A stretch of DNA of 64,000 bases. Source: Paraburkholderia piptadeniae (lineage in GTDB: Bacteria > Pseudomonadota > Gammaproteobacteria > Burkholderiales > Burkholderiaceae). Below are positions 44,805-53,986 of this stretch, piece by piece (position 1 is the stretch's first letter; each line of letters opens with the position of its first letter). Location of the stretch: contig NZ_CYGY02000070.1 in assembly GCF_900007165.1 (NCBI RefSeq), forward strand, positions 1-64,000. Reading direction: 5' to 3'. The notes under the pieces were generated by a model. That model was given only the letters and a program-made list of their open reading frames with translations. It was not told the origin of the DNA and made no database searches. Made by a program: the position numbers and the translations under genes.

Positions 44805-44833
44805 CAAAAAAAGCAGCCACGAGGGCTGCTTTT
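44805..44833 (-). terminator. Terminator of the ATP synthase operon
   Basis: A stem AAAAGCAGCC/GGCTGCTTTT (44809-44818 with 44824-44833) is followed on the minus strand by a run of T, 14 bases after the atpC stop. Confidence 0.93.
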
Positions 44834-44846
44834 CAAATGATGCTGC

Positions 44847-45272
44847 TTAGTGCTGTCCGCGCAGCTTGCGCAGACGCTGGATCGCGGCCAACTGCGCCGT
44901 CGCATACGCGAGTTCTGCTTGCGCAGTCGCGTATTCGAGGTTCGAGCCGGTGTTCTGCAGCGCTTCTTCTGCGCGCTTGCGAGCCTGCTCGGCCTTTGCT
45001 TCGTCGAGATCCTTGCCGCGGATCGCCGTGTCGGCCAGAACCGTCACCGCGCCCGGTTGGACTTCGAGAATACCGCCAGCGACGAACACGAACTCTTCTT
45101 CGCCGTTTTCAGCTTCGATACGCACCGCACCCGGACGAATCCGCGTGATGAGCGGCGTGTGACCCGGCAGAATGCCGAGTTCGCCCGCTTCGCCCGGGAG
45201 CGCAACGAACTTCGCCTGGCCCGAGAAGATCTGCTCTTCCGCGCTGACGACGTCTACCTTGATGGTTGCCAT
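44847..45272 (-). CDS. atpC: ATP synthase F1 epsilon subunit
   Basis: This 141-aa subunit sits in the central stalk and its C-terminal helices can inhibit ATP hydrolysis. The beta-sandwich start IKVDVVSAEEQIFSGQAKFV, the segment LGILPGHTPLI and the helical end (AEEALQNTGSNLEYATAQAELAYA) are typical. AGGAG precedes the ATG. It is the last gene of the operon, 156 bases after atpD; the spacer carries repeated AGCGCT units that may be an mRNA-processing or stabilising element. Confidence 0.97.
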   Translation of the reverse strand: MATIKVDVVSAEEQIFSGQAKFVALPGEAGELGILPGHTPLITRIRPGAVRIEAENGEEEFVFVAGGILEVQPGAVTVLADTAIRGKDLDEAKAEQARKRAEEALQNTGSNLEYATAQAELAYATAQLAAIQRLRKLRGQH

Positions 45273-45428
45273 TTATGTCGACTCCTGTCGACGAGTGTTA
45301 GCGCTTTAGCGCTTACTCTCGTCCCATGCAACGCTGGTTGAGCGTAGGACGAGGCGCCTGGCTTGTGCGCCGGCCGTCTTGCGACAGCCACCGCGCGAGC
45401 CGGCGCCCGCTTCGATACACCCAAGCCT

Positions 45429-46823
45429 TTACTGGATCTTCTTGGCCTTTTCAAAGGCTTCGTCGATCGTGCCGACCATGTAGAACGCCTGCTCCGGCAG
45501 GTGATCGCACTCGCCGTCGACGATCATCTTGAAGCCGCGGATCGTTTCCTTCAGCGGCACGTACTTGCCCGGCGAACCCGTGAACACTTCAGCAACGTGG
45601 AACGGCTGCGACAGGAAACGCTGGATCTTACGAGCGCGCGCGACCGACAGCTTGTCCTCCGGCGACAGTTCGTCCATGCCCAGAATCGCGATAATGTCGC
45701 GCAGTTCCTTGTAGCGCTGCAGCGTTTGCTGAACGCCGCGCGTGATCGTGTAGTGCTCTTCGCCGATCACGTGCGGGTCGATCTGACGCGACGTCGAATC
45801 GAGCGGGTCCACTGCCGGGTAGATACCCAGCGAAGCGATGTCACGCGACAATACGACGGTTGCGTCCAAGTGGCCGAAGGTCGTAGCCGGCGACGGGTCC
45901 GTCAAGTCGTCAGCAGGGACGTACACGGCCTGAACCGACGTAATCGAGCCCGTCTTGGTCGACGTAATACGTTCTTGCAGCTTGCCCATTTCTTCAGCCA
46001 GCGTCGGCTGATAGCCCACTGCCGACGGCATACGGCCCAGCAGTGCCGACACTTCCGTACCGGCCAGCGTGAAACGGTAGATGTTGTCGACGAAGAACAG
46101 CACGTCGAGGCCTTCGTCACGGAAGTGCTCGGCCATCGTAAGGCCCGTCAGCGCGACGCGCAGACGGTTGCCCGGCGGCTCGTTCATCTGGCCGTACACC
46201 AGCGCGACCTTGTCGAGAACGTTTGAGTCCTTCATTTCGTGGTAGAAGTCGTTCCCTTCACGGGTACGTTCGCCCACGCCCGCGAACACGGAGTAACCGC
46301 CGTGCTCCTTCGCGATGTTGTTGATGAGCTCCATCATGTTGACGGTCTTGCCCACGCCAGCACCGCCGAACAGGCCCACCTTACCGCCCTTAGCGAACGG
46401 GCAGATCAGGTCGATAACCTTGATGCCCGTTTCGAGCAGTTCCGTCGACGGCGACAGTTCGTCGAACGCCGGCGCTTTCTGGTGGATCGAGCGCGTAGTC
46501 TCGCTCGAGATCGGGCCCGCTTCGTCGATCGGACGGCCCAGCACGTCCATGATGCGGCCCAGCGTCGGCTTGCCAACGGGCACGCTGATCGGCTTCGCGG
46601 TGTTCTTCACCATGACGCCGCGGCGCAGGCCGTCCGACGAACCCAGACAGATGGTACGGACAACGCCGTCGCCCAGCTGTTGCTGGACTTCGAGCGTCAG
46701 TTCCGAACCTTCGAGAATGAGCGCGTCGTAAACCTTCGGCATGTGCTCACGCGGGAATTCCACGTCGATCACTGCGCCGATGCACTGTACGATCTTGCCT
46801 TCTACCAAAGCAGTAGTACTCAT
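45429..46823 (-). CDS. atpD: ATP synthase F1 beta subunit
   Basis: This 464-aa catalytic subunit makes ATP from ADP and phosphate. Walker A is GGAGVGKTV, the catalytic Glu lies in GERTREGND, and Walker B is LFFVDNIYRFT. The DELSPEDKL motif (DELSEED type) near the C terminus contacts the gamma shaft. Length is normal. It lies 92 bases after atpG. Confidence 0.98.
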   Translation of the reverse strand: MSTTALVEGKIVQCIGAVIDVEFPREHMPKVYDALILEGSELTLEVQQQLGDGVVRTICLGSSDGLRRGVMVKNTAKPISVPVGKPTLGRIMDVLGRPIDEAGPISSETTRSIHQKAPAFDELSPSTELLETGIKVIDLICPFAKGGKVGLFGGAGVGKTVNMMELINNIAKEHGGYSVFAGVGERTREGNDFYHEMKDSNVLDKVALVYGQMNEPPGNRLRVALTGLTMAEHFRDEGLDVLFFVDNIYRFTLAGTEVSALLGRMPSAVGYQPTLAEEMGKLQERITSTKTGSITSVQAVYVPADDLTDPSPATTFGHLDATVVLSRDIASLGIYPAVDPLDSTSRQIDPHVIGEEHYTITRGVQQTLQRYKELRDIIAILGMDELSPEDKLSVARARKIQRFLSQPFHVAEVFTGSPGKYVPLKETIRGFKMIVDGECDHLPEQAFYMVGTIDEAFEKAKKIQ

Positions 46824-46915
46824 CGCTTTTCCTTTAGATACTCAATTCTTCACTCGCGCAACGGCGCAGTTTCGGTGGACTCGCCAGATGGCGCTCCCGC
46901 GTGTCGACGTCACCG

Positions 46916-47803
46916 TCAGACTGCCGCGGCGCCACCGACGATTTCCGACAGTTCCTTCGTGATCGCTGCCTGACGGCTCTTGTTGTACGAGAGCTGCAAT
47001 TCGTTGATGACCGTCTTCGCGTTGTCCGAAGCGGCCTTCATTGCGACCATCCGTGCCGACTGTTCCGACGCCATGTTTTCCGCGACGGCCTGATAGACCA
47101 GCGCTTCGACATAACGCACCAGCAGTTCGTCGACGACGGTTTGCGCGTCCGGCTCGTAGATGTAGTCCCACGACGTATTCGGCGTCGGGCTACCCTTCTC
47201 GTCCTTACGCTCGAACTGTTCCGCCGACAGCGGCAGCAGTTGCTCGATCACCGGCTCCTGCTTCATCGTGTTGACGAAGCGCGTGTACGCGAGATACACG
47301 GCCGAGAGCTTGCCTTCCGAGTACATGTCGAGCTGAACCTTCACAGCGCCGATCAGCTTTTCGAGGTGCGGCGTGTCGCCCAGTTGCACGACGTTCGACA
47401 CGACCTTTGCGCGCAGGCGGTTCAGAAAACCCAGACCCTTGCCGCCGATTGCCGTCGCTTCGAGCGTCTTGCCCTGACCTTCAAGCTCCTTGAACTTCTG
47501 GAGCGAAGCGCGCAGCACGTTCGTGTTCATACCGCCGCACAGCCCCTTGTCAGTCGTGACAAGGATGAAGCCTGCCGATTTCGCGCCATCGTTCGTCACC
47601 ATGAACGGATGACGATACTCCGGGCTCGCACTGCTCATGTGCGCAGCGATATCGCGGACCTTGTCGGCGTACGGGCGAGCAGAGCGCATGCGCTCCTGAG
47701 CGCGGCGCATCTTGGATGCGGCCACCATCTCCATCGCTTTCGTGATCTTGCGCGTGTTTTGCACGCTCTTGATCTTGCCGCGAATTTCCTTCATTCCAGC
47801 CAT
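46916..47803 (-). CDS. atpG: ATP synthase F1 gamma subunit
   Basis: This 295-aa rotor shaft subunit couples proton flow to catalysis. The N-terminal helix MAGMKEIRGKIKSVQNTRKITKAMEMVAASKM and the C-terminal helix (ASDNAKTVINELQLSYNKSRQAAITKELSEIVGG) form the coiled coil, with VTTDKGLCGGMN in the globular part. Compared with E. coli there is a short extra loop near residues 190-215. The gene lies 91 bases after atpA. Confidence 0.98.
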   Translation of the reverse strand: MAGMKEIRGKIKSVQNTRKITKAMEMVAASKMRRAQERMRSARPYADKVRDIAAHMSSASPEYRHPFMVTNDGAKSAGFILVTTDKGLCGGMNTNVLRASLQKFKELEGQGKTLEATAIGGKGLGFLNRLRAKVVSNVVQLGDTPHLEKLIGAVKVQLDMYSEGKLSAVYLAYTRFVNTMKQEPVIEQLLPLSAEQFERKDEKGSPTPNTSWDYIYEPDAQTVVDELLVRYVEALVYQAVAENMASEQSARMVAMKAASDNAKTVINELQLSYNKSRQAAITKELSEIVGGAAAV

Positions 47804-47894
47804 TGCTTGCTCCTTGATCGAAGCAGCGCGGACGCATTTGCATGCACCGCGCGCTGCTTCAAGGTCCGTTTATGCCTTGCGGATCACTCGCGGA

Positions 47895-49436
47895 TCAATA
47901 AGCGCCCGACTTCTTGAAGTCCTTGAGTGCGGCGTGCAGCGCGCCCTCGTCGTCCTTCGACAAGTCCTTGTTGTCTTCGATGCGCTTGACCAGGTCAGCA
48001 TGCTTCGACTTCAGGAATTCGCGCAGGCCCTTTTCGAAAGGCAGCACTTGCGCAACTTCCAGATCGTCGAGGTAGCCGTTGTTCGCTGCGAACAGCGACA
48101 CCGACAGTTCCCACACTTGCAGCGGCTGGTATTGCGGCTGCTTCAGCAATTCCGTCACGCGGCGGCCGCGCTCCAGCTGCTTGCGGGTTGCTTCGTCGAG
48201 GTCCGACGCGAACTGAGCGAACGCTGCCAGTTCACGGTACTGCGCGAGGTCGGTACGAATACCGCCCGACAGCTTCTTCACGACCTTCGTCTGAGCTGCG
48301 CCACCGACGCGCGACACCGACACGCCAGCGTTAATAGCCGGGCGGATACCTGCGTTGAAGAGGTCGGTTTCCAAGAAGATCTGGCCGTCGGTAATCGAGA
48401 TCACGTTCGTCGGAACGAATGCCGTCACGTCGCCTGCCTGCGTTTCGATGACGGGCAGTGCCGTCAGCGAGCCGCTCTTGCCCTTCACTTCGCCGTTCGT
48501 GAACTTCTCGACGTACTCTTCCGAGACGCGAGCCGCACGTTCCAGCAGACGCGAGTGCAGATAGAACACGTCGCCCGGGTAAGCTTCGCGGCCCGGCGGA
48601 CGGCGCAGCAGCAGCGAGATCTGACGGTATGCCCAAGCCTGCTTGGTCAAGTCGTCGTAGACGATCAGCGCGTCCTGGCCGCGGTCGCGGAAGTATTCGC
48701 CCATCGTGCAGCCGGCGTACGGCGAGAGGTACTGCATCGCGGCCGATTCCGAAGCCGAAGCGGCGACGACGATCGTGTATTCCATCGCGCCCGTTTCTTC
48801 GAGCTTGCGAACCACGTTCATGATCGACGAAGCCTTCTGGCCGATCGCGACGTAGATACAGATCAGGTCCTTGCCCTTCTGGTTGATGATCGCGTCGACA
48901 GCGACAGCCGTTTTGCCGCACTGGCGGTCGCCAATGATCAGCTCACGCTGGCCACGGCCGATCGGCACCATCGAGTCGATCGACTTCAGACCGGTTTGCA
49001 CCGGCTGCGACACCGACTTACGCCAGATCACGCCCGGAGCAATCTTTTCGATTGCATCGGTCATCTTCGCGTTGATCGGGCCCTTGCCGTCGATCGGGTT
49101 GCCCAGTGCGTCGACCACGCGGCCGATCAGCTCCGGACCCACCGGCACTTCGAGAATGCGGCCCGTCGTCTTGACGATGTCGCCTTCCGAGATGTGTTCG
49201 TATTCACCCAGAATCACCGCGCCGACCGAGTCGCGCTCGAGGTTCAGCGCGAGGCCGAACGTGTTGCCAGGGAATTCGAGCATTTCGCCCTGCATCACTT
49301 CCGACAGGCCGTGGATACGCACGATACCGTCGGTCACGGAGATCACGGTGCCCTGGTTGCGAACGTCTGCGCTCGCTTCAAGGCCCTGGATCCGGCTCTT
49401 GATCAGCTCGCTGATCTCAGAGGGATTGAGTTGCAT
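47895..49436 (-). CDS. atpA: ATP synthase F1 alpha subunit
   Basis: This 513-aa non-catalytic nucleotide-binding subunit alternates with beta in the F1 hexamer. Walker A reads GDRQCGKTAVA, with Cys where E. coli has Thr, and later motifs (YVAIGQKASSI, ALIVYDDLTKQAWAYR) are conserved. The start MQLNPSEISELIKSRI at 49436 has AGGAG seven bases upstream; an in-frame TTG at 49481 would add 15 unlikely residues. It follows atpH by about 58 bases. Confidence 0.98.
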   Translation of the reverse strand: MQLNPSEISELIKSRIQGLEASADVRNQGTVISVTDGIVRIHGLSEVMQGEMLEFPGNTFGLALNLERDSVGAVILGEYEHISEGDIVKTTGRILEVPVGPELIGRVVDALGNPIDGKGPINAKMTDAIEKIAPGVIWRKSVSQPVQTGLKSIDSMVPIGRGQRELIIGDRQCGKTAVAVDAIINQKGKDLICIYVAIGQKASSIMNVVRKLEETGAMEYTIVVAASASESAAMQYLSPYAGCTMGEYFRDRGQDALIVYDDLTKQAWAYRQISLLLRRPPGREAYPGDVFYLHSRLLERAARVSEEYVEKFTNGEVKGKSGSLTALPVIETQAGDVTAFVPTNVISITDGQIFLETDLFNAGIRPAINAGVSVSRVGGAAQTKVVKKLSGGIRTDLAQYRELAAFAQFASDLDEATRKQLERGRRVTELLKQPQYQPLQVWELSVSLFAANNGYLDDLEVAQVLPFEKGLREFLKSKHADLVKRIEDNKDLSKDDEGALHAALKDFKKSGAY

Positions 49437-49494
49437 TATTCGCTCCTGATAGTCAATTCTGTTGCGTGCCAGCCGCCACAACCACGTGAGGGCT

Positions 49495-50034
49495 TCAGGC
49501 CGTCAGAGCCGTCTGCATGCTGGCGAGCCGCGCGCGGACCGAGGTATCGAGCACTTCGTCGCCGACCGTCACGCGAACGCCGCCGATCAGCGACGGGTCC
49601 ACTTGAACCGTCGGCTTCAGCTTGCGTTTGAATTTGCGTTCGAGGCTTGCGACGACGTCGTCCAGCTGCGCACCTTCGAGGGGGAATGCGCTGACGATCA
49701 GCACATCGGCCGCACCTTCGCGGGCGTTCTTCAACTCTTCGAACTGCGTGGCGATTTCCGGCAAGAGCGGCAGACGATTGTTGTCGACCAGCATCTGGAC
49801 CAGATTCTTCGCCTGCGCATTGTCCTTGAGCGGCGATTTCAGCGCGGCGAGCAGCAAGTCGCTGATCTGTGCACGGCTGACTTTCGGGCTCGAGGCAATC
49901 GACAGCACTTCGGGCAGACGCGCAACCTGTGCCAGCTCCTGCACGAGCGTGGACCAGGCGGCGATGTCACCAGCTTCGGCCACGCCAAACAGCGCTTCTG
50001 CGTACGGACGGGCGATGGTTGCAAGTTCGGCCAT
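49495..50034 (-). CDS. atpH: ATP synthase F1 delta subunit
   Basis: This 179-aa subunit forms the top of the peripheral stalk, tying subunit b to the alpha-beta hexamer. The start IARPYAEALFGVAEAG and the C-terminal VDPSLIGGVRVTVGDEVLDTSVRARL are typical. Its start lies two bases after the atpF stop, so the two are translationally coupled. Confidence 0.97.
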   Translation of the reverse strand: MAELATIARPYAEALFGVAEAGDIAAWSTLVQELAQVARLPEVLSIASSPKVSRAQISDLLLAALKSPLKDNAQAKNLVQMLVDNNRLPLLPEIATQFEELKNAREGAADVLIVSAFPLEGAQLDDVVASLERKFKRKLKPTVQVDPSLIGGVRVTVGDEVLDTSVRARLASMQTALTA

Positions 50035-50036
50035 GA

Positions 50037-50507
50037 TCAGAGCTCGGCTTTGAGTTGATTCAGCAGGTCGGCGTGGGCCGCCTGGTTGACTTCGCGCTTC
50101 AGGATCTGTTCGGCACCCTTCACGGCGAGCGCGGCGACTTCACCACGCAGCGCTTCACGCGCCTTCACGACCTGCTGCTCCGCGTCGGCTTTCGCCTGAG
50201 CGATGATGCGCGCTGCTTCAGCTTGCGCCTGTGCCTTGATTTCGTCGGCGACCGCGACTGCACGCTTTTCGGCGTCAGCGATACGTTGCTGGCCGTCATT
50301 GCGTGCCTGAGCGAGTTCCTGGTCGACGCGCTTGTGCGCGGCTTCGAGTTCCAACTTGCCCTTTTCAGCGGCCGACAGGCCGTCGGCGATCTTCTTCGAG
50401 CGCTCGTCGAGGGCGTTGATCAGCGGCGGCCACACGAACTTCATCGTGAACCACGCGAGGATCAGGAACACGACCATTTGCGCAAACAGGGTTGCGTTGA
50501 GATTCAC
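50037..50507 (-). CDS. atpF: ATP synthase F0 b subunit
   Basis: This 156-aa peripheral stalk subunit has one N-terminal membrane segment (LFAQMVVFLILAWFTMKFVW, residues 7-26) followed by a long charged helix (about 35-150) that dimerises. GGAAACACC lies ahead of the ATG. It is coupled to atpH and lies 137 bases after atpE. Confidence 0.97.
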   Translation of the reverse strand: MNLNATLFAQMVVFLILAWFTMKFVWPPLINALDERSKKIADGLSAAEKGKLELEAAHKRVDQELAQARNDGQQRIADAEKRAVAVADEIKAQAQAEAARIIAQAKADAEQQVVKAREALRGEVAALAVKGAEQILKREVNQAAHADLLNQLKAEL

Positions 50508-50644
50508 GGTGTTTCCTTAAACGTTGCTTGATCGGAGGGGGAAACGGCAAGGCGCTCATCGATTCAGTGCTCGATCAGCGCCTTAGTGCCCGTTCCGCTT
50601 TGCGCCTTATCAGTTATAGATCAGGCGCACACTTCCGAGGAACC

Positions 50645-50914
50645 TCAGCCTGCCAGCTTCGACAGCAGCGGGTTCGCGAACGCAAACAGCATTGCCACAC
50701 CAACGCCAATCAGGAACGCCGCATCGATCAGACCAGCAAGCAGGAACATCTTGGTTTGCAGCGGGTTCATCAGTTCCGGCTGGCGAGCGCATGCCTCGAT
50801 GTACTTGCCGCCCATCAGGCCGATACCGATACAGGCGCCGATAGCACCCAGGCCGATGATGATGCCGATACCGATGGCGGTCAGACCCTGGATGTTGGCG
50901 ATGAAAGCTTGCAT
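50645..50914 (-). CDS. atpE: ATP synthase F0 c subunit
   Basis: This 89-aa proteolipid forms the proton-driven ring. Two membrane helices are separated by the polar loop ARQPEL. Helix 1 carries the glycine-rich packing motif (IGIGIIIGLGAIGACIGIG) and helix 2 has the ion-binding Asp in LIDAAFLIGVG, an Asp rather than Glu as in most proton-type Gram-negative rings. AAGGAG five bases upstream favours the ATG at 50914 over a GTG two codons earlier. Confidence 0.98.
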   Translation of the reverse strand: MQAFIANIQGLTAIGIGIIIGLGAIGACIGIGLMGGKYIEACARQPELMNPLQTKMFLLAGLIDAAFLIGVGVAMLFAFANPLLSKLAG

Positions 50915-50999
50915 GATCACTCCTTGTGAAAAGTCTTTTTGGAACTGGGATTTAAAAAACTACGATTCTTAAAGCTAGATTCTTTCTTGACGCGCCGGA

Positions 51000-51851
51000 T
51001 TAGTGAGCGTCGTGTGCCTGGCCGATATACACCAGCGTCAGCATCATGAAAATGAACGCCTGCAGCAGAACGATCAGGATGTGGAAGACCGCCCACACGC
51101 TGCCCGCGATCACGTGGCCGATGAAGCCAAGCACCGTCGTGTCCGCACCGAAGTTCCAGATGCTGCCCAGCAGGGCAATCAGCAGGAACAACAGCTCGCC
51201 CGCGTACATGTTGCCGAACAGCCGCATGCCAAGGGAAACCGTCTTCGCGACGAACTCGATGATGTTCAGTGCAAGGTTCGGGATCCACAGCAGCGGATGC
51301 GCGCCGAACGGAGCGGACAGCAGTTCGTGTACGAAGCCGCCAGCGCCCTTGATCTTGAAGTTGTAGTAAATCATCAGCACGAACACGCCCAATGCGATAC
51401 CGATCGTGCCGTTCAGGTCGGCCGTCGGAACGATGCGGTGGTGCGGAATGATTTCGGACAGACCCAGCCAGCCGATCACGCGGCCCGGCAGGTCGACGGG
51501 GAGAAAGTCGAGGGAGTTCATCAGCGCGACCCAGACGAACACGGTCAGCGCGAGCGGTGCGATGAATCTGCGGTTGCCGTGGATCATCGCCTTCGATTGA
51601 TCCTCGACCATTTCAACCAGCATTTCGACCGCGCACTGGAAGCGGCCCGGAACGCCGGACGTCGCCTTACGCGCGGCCAGACGCAGGACCAGGACGGTGA
51701 TGACACCGCATACGATCGACCAGAAAAGCGTATCGAGATTCCAGACGTGGATGTCGAAGATCGACGTCTGATGAGCGGTGGAAAAATTCTGCAAGTGGTG
51801 CGCAATGTACTCGGACGGATCCAGAGCGCGCGTTCCTTCGCTAGCTGCCAT
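51000..51851 (-). CDS. atpB: ATP synthase F0 a subunit
   Basis: This 283-aa membrane protein provides the proton half-channels. Several hydrophobic helices are visible; the essential Arg lies in a late helix (SLGMRLFGNMYAGELLF). The start MAASEGTRALDPSEYIAHHL at 51851 is chosen by homology; its ribosome site is weak (GGTGG about 13 bases upstream), and the gene is probably coupled to atpI expression. The gene lies 145 bases after atpI. Confidence 0.96.
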   Translation of the reverse strand: MAASEGTRALDPSEYIAHHLQNFSTAHQTSIFDIHVWNLDTLFWSIVCGVITVLVLRLAARKATSGVPGRFQCAVEMLVEMVEDQSKAMIHGNRRFIAPLALTVFVWVALMNSLDFLPVDLPGRVIGWLGLSEIIPHHRIVPTADLNGTIGIALGVFVLMIYYNFKIKGAGGFVHELLSAPFGAHPLLWIPNLALNIIEFVAKTVSLGMRLFGNMYAGELLFLLIALLGSIWNFGADTTVLGFIGHVIAGSVWAVFHILIVLLQAFIFMMLTLVYIGQAHDAH

Positions 51852-51996
51852 ATCGTTAATGCCACCCAAATTGTCGAAAATCTTTCCGGGCCGCTCCCGC
51901 CGCAATGCTCTATCGCGGGAACACGCCAGCGCGGGCCTTTGTCGAACCCGCGCGCCTCGTTGCCAACGCCGTGCGTCAGCCAGTGTCTCGCTTGCT

Positions 51997-52542
51997 TCAG
52001 CGCCAGGCGAGCGCGATCCAGTACGTCTTGAGAGCAATGAGGTAAGTCACGAGAAGCGGAATCCACCGTACATCGTGATACCAGAATGCGATGGCAATAA
52101 ACATCGCAATCGTTGTCCCCATCTTGAGTGCTTCACCGATCATCCAGCTCATCACCGTTTCGGCGCCACTCAACTTCTTAAGACGTGCCGCGAACAAAGC
52201 GCTCGGCACCCAGCAAATCGCTCCTCCCAGGAAGGCTGACAGCGCAGCATCGCCCGGCGGCTTGTAGAACAGCCACCACAACAGCGTCGCACCCAGGGAC
52301 AAAACCATTTGCGCAATCACGACCTTGAACGGTGTAACGCGCGATGGACGACTCACGTTCGGACCGAACAGTTTTTCGGCCTCGGCCCGTGTGAGCGGAA
52401 CGATATTGTTATCTTGCTGCTCGGCATCCCACGCGTCGTCATGCGCTGCGCCCTGACCGCCGGACGATTGCGAACCGGTGCGATCGTCGCGGTGTTCGTC
52501 GTGCCGTTGTTGCGGCGTTTGGTTCGACGCTTTGACCGCCAT
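51997..52542 (-). CDS. atpI: ATP synthase subunit I
   Basis: This 181-aa protein has four hydrophobic segments (about residues 75-95, 100-118, 135-155, 158-178) as in AtpI, which assists assembly of the c ring. The first 70 residues are hydrophilic and rich in Gln, Asp and His, longer than in E. coli AtpI. It is the first gene of the ATP operon, about 80 bases after a good sigma-70 promoter. Confidence 0.9.
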   Translation of the reverse strand: MAVKASNQTPQQRHDEHRDDRTGSQSSGGQGAAHDDAWDAEQQDNNIVPLTRAEAEKLFGPNVSRPSRVTPFKVVIAQMVLSLGATLLWWLFYKPPGDAALSAFLGGAICWVPSALFAARLKKLSGAETVMSWMIGEALKMGTTIAMFIAIAFWYHDVRWIPLLVTYLIALKTYWIALAWR

Positions 52543-52621
52543 CGCAGTGTTCCCGCAAAGTCCTGTTCAGCCCGCGAGCTTTCGCACCGCTTACGGGTTA
52601 CCTAGCAAATAAATCCGGGCG

Positions 52622-52650
52622 ATTGTAAGCGATAGTTGCAGGCAATTCAA
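52622..52650 (-). promoter_or_regulatory. Sigma-70 promoter of the ATP synthase operon
   Basis: On the minus strand TTGAAT (52650-52645) and TACAAT (52627-52622) are separated by exactly 17 bases. Transcription would start about 52615, some 70 bases before atpI. Confidence 0.82.
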
Positions 52651-52822
52651 GACTTTAGCCCGACCAATAACGGCATGAAATGGCGCTTCATGATGCGGGA
52701 AAACGCCCATTTTCATGCGGTCGGACTGCAAATGTAAGGCGGTCGCGACAGATCGCGAAATGCCGCTGGAATTGTGCTACGAGCACAACGTTGCGAGCGC
52801 ATTTTCGTCGCTCGCACAAGTG

Positions 52823-53986
52823 TCAAAAATGCAACAGGAGCCATCCGCCGGCGACCCCGCTCACGACCCAGAACGGAACCGAAAACAGGTGGAATTGCAG
52901 CCACATTCCGCGCTGTCCTGAAAGCCTCATTGCAATCAGATTCGCCAGTGAACCGATCGCAAATCCGAACCCGCCGACACTGACACCGAACGCCAATGCT
53001 CGCCAATCCTTTGAAAACTCAGCCAACATGATCGCTGCTGGGACATTGCTGATGAACTGCGAAAGCACTGCACTTGCGGCATAGGCTCGCAGCGGTGTCG
53101 TCAGATGCATTTGCCCGACGGCCGCGTGTACCGAGGGCAATGCTGCAACGCTTCTCAAGACGATGAACATGAACACAAAGATCAGCAGCAGAAGCCAGTC
53201 GATCTTCAAGACGATTCGAGGGCGCCAGAAGAGAAATCCGACGCCGACGCCGATCAGTCCGATGCCCGGGCGATGCGCGTCCGCGAGCAGTACAAAAGCG
53301 GCGAACAGAAGCACGGCGACGCCAAGCAGCGAACGATCGACGGGATGCGGTTCCGTGTCTTTCGACAGATCCAGTTCGACGCGCTTGAACGCCACTGCCG
53401 TCAGCGCATACAACATCACCATTAGCGCGACACACAACGGCGCCAATGTCAGCACAAATCCGGCGAACGAAACGCCGCTCGTCTGCCAAAGGAACAGATT
53501 CTGCGGATTGCCCAGCGGCGTAAGAACGGAGCCGGCATTGACGGCAATTGCAATGAAGATCACGAGCCGCTTCAGCGGCAGCGGCGTCAACTCATTCAGC
53601 GACAACGCAAGCGGCACGACGACGAACAATGCGACATCGTTCGTGAGCAGCGTCGACAGCGCAGCAGCAAGCGCGACCAGCAGATACGCCAGCCCTCGCT
53701 GCGAACGGATGCGATGAACGACGCGATGTGCGAGCCACATCAGGAATCCTGAATATTCGACGGCCTTCGTCAAAACCAGGAGCCCTGCGAGCGTCATCAC
53801 CGTTTCCCAGTCGACGAGTGCAGGGAGCGACGCCAATGGGCGCGGATGGAGTATCTGCAGCGCGATCAATGCCGCGACGAGCACGGTCAACACCGGCTCT
53901 TTCGCCCCATAGCGAATGACCGCGCGCAACAAATTTTGACGAGGCTTTAGCGCTCGTTCGGCCGCAGGCATCGGGTGAATCTTCAT
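52823..53986 (-). CDS. Anion permease of the ArsB/NhaD superfamily (SLC13-like)
   Basis: This 387-aa inner-membrane protein has about ten to eleven hydrophobic segments. Family hallmarks are TNDVALFVVVPLALSL and, in the second half, SQFISNVPAAIML, the paired Asn-containing hairpins that form the substrate site. VNAGSVLTPLGNPQNLFLW follows the first hairpin. It resembles E. coli YbiR and other putative anion transporters; the substrate is not known. Its ATG overlaps the parB stop in ATGA, so it is translationally coupled to the chromosome-partition operon, which is unusual. The atp promoter lies about 170 bases downstream. Confidence 0.88.
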   Translation of the reverse strand: MKIHPMPAAERALKPRQNLLRAVIRYGAKEPVLTVLVAALIALQILHPRPLASLPALVDWETVMTLAGLLVLTKAVEYSGFLMWLAHRVVHRIRSQRGLAYLLVALAAALSTLLTNDVALFVVVPLALSLNELTPLPLKRLVIFIAIAVNAGSVLTPLGNPQNLFLWQTSGVSFAGFVLTLAPLCVALMVMLYALTAVAFKRVELDLSKDTEPHPVDRSLLGVAVLLFAAFVLLADAHRPGIGLIGVGVGFLFWRPRIVLKIDWLLLLIFVFMFIVLRSVAALPSVHAAVGQMHLTTPLRAYAASAVLSQFISNVPAAIMLAEFSKDWRALAFGVSVGGFGFAIGSLANLIAMRLSGQRGMWLQFHLFSVPFWVVSGVAGGWLLLHF

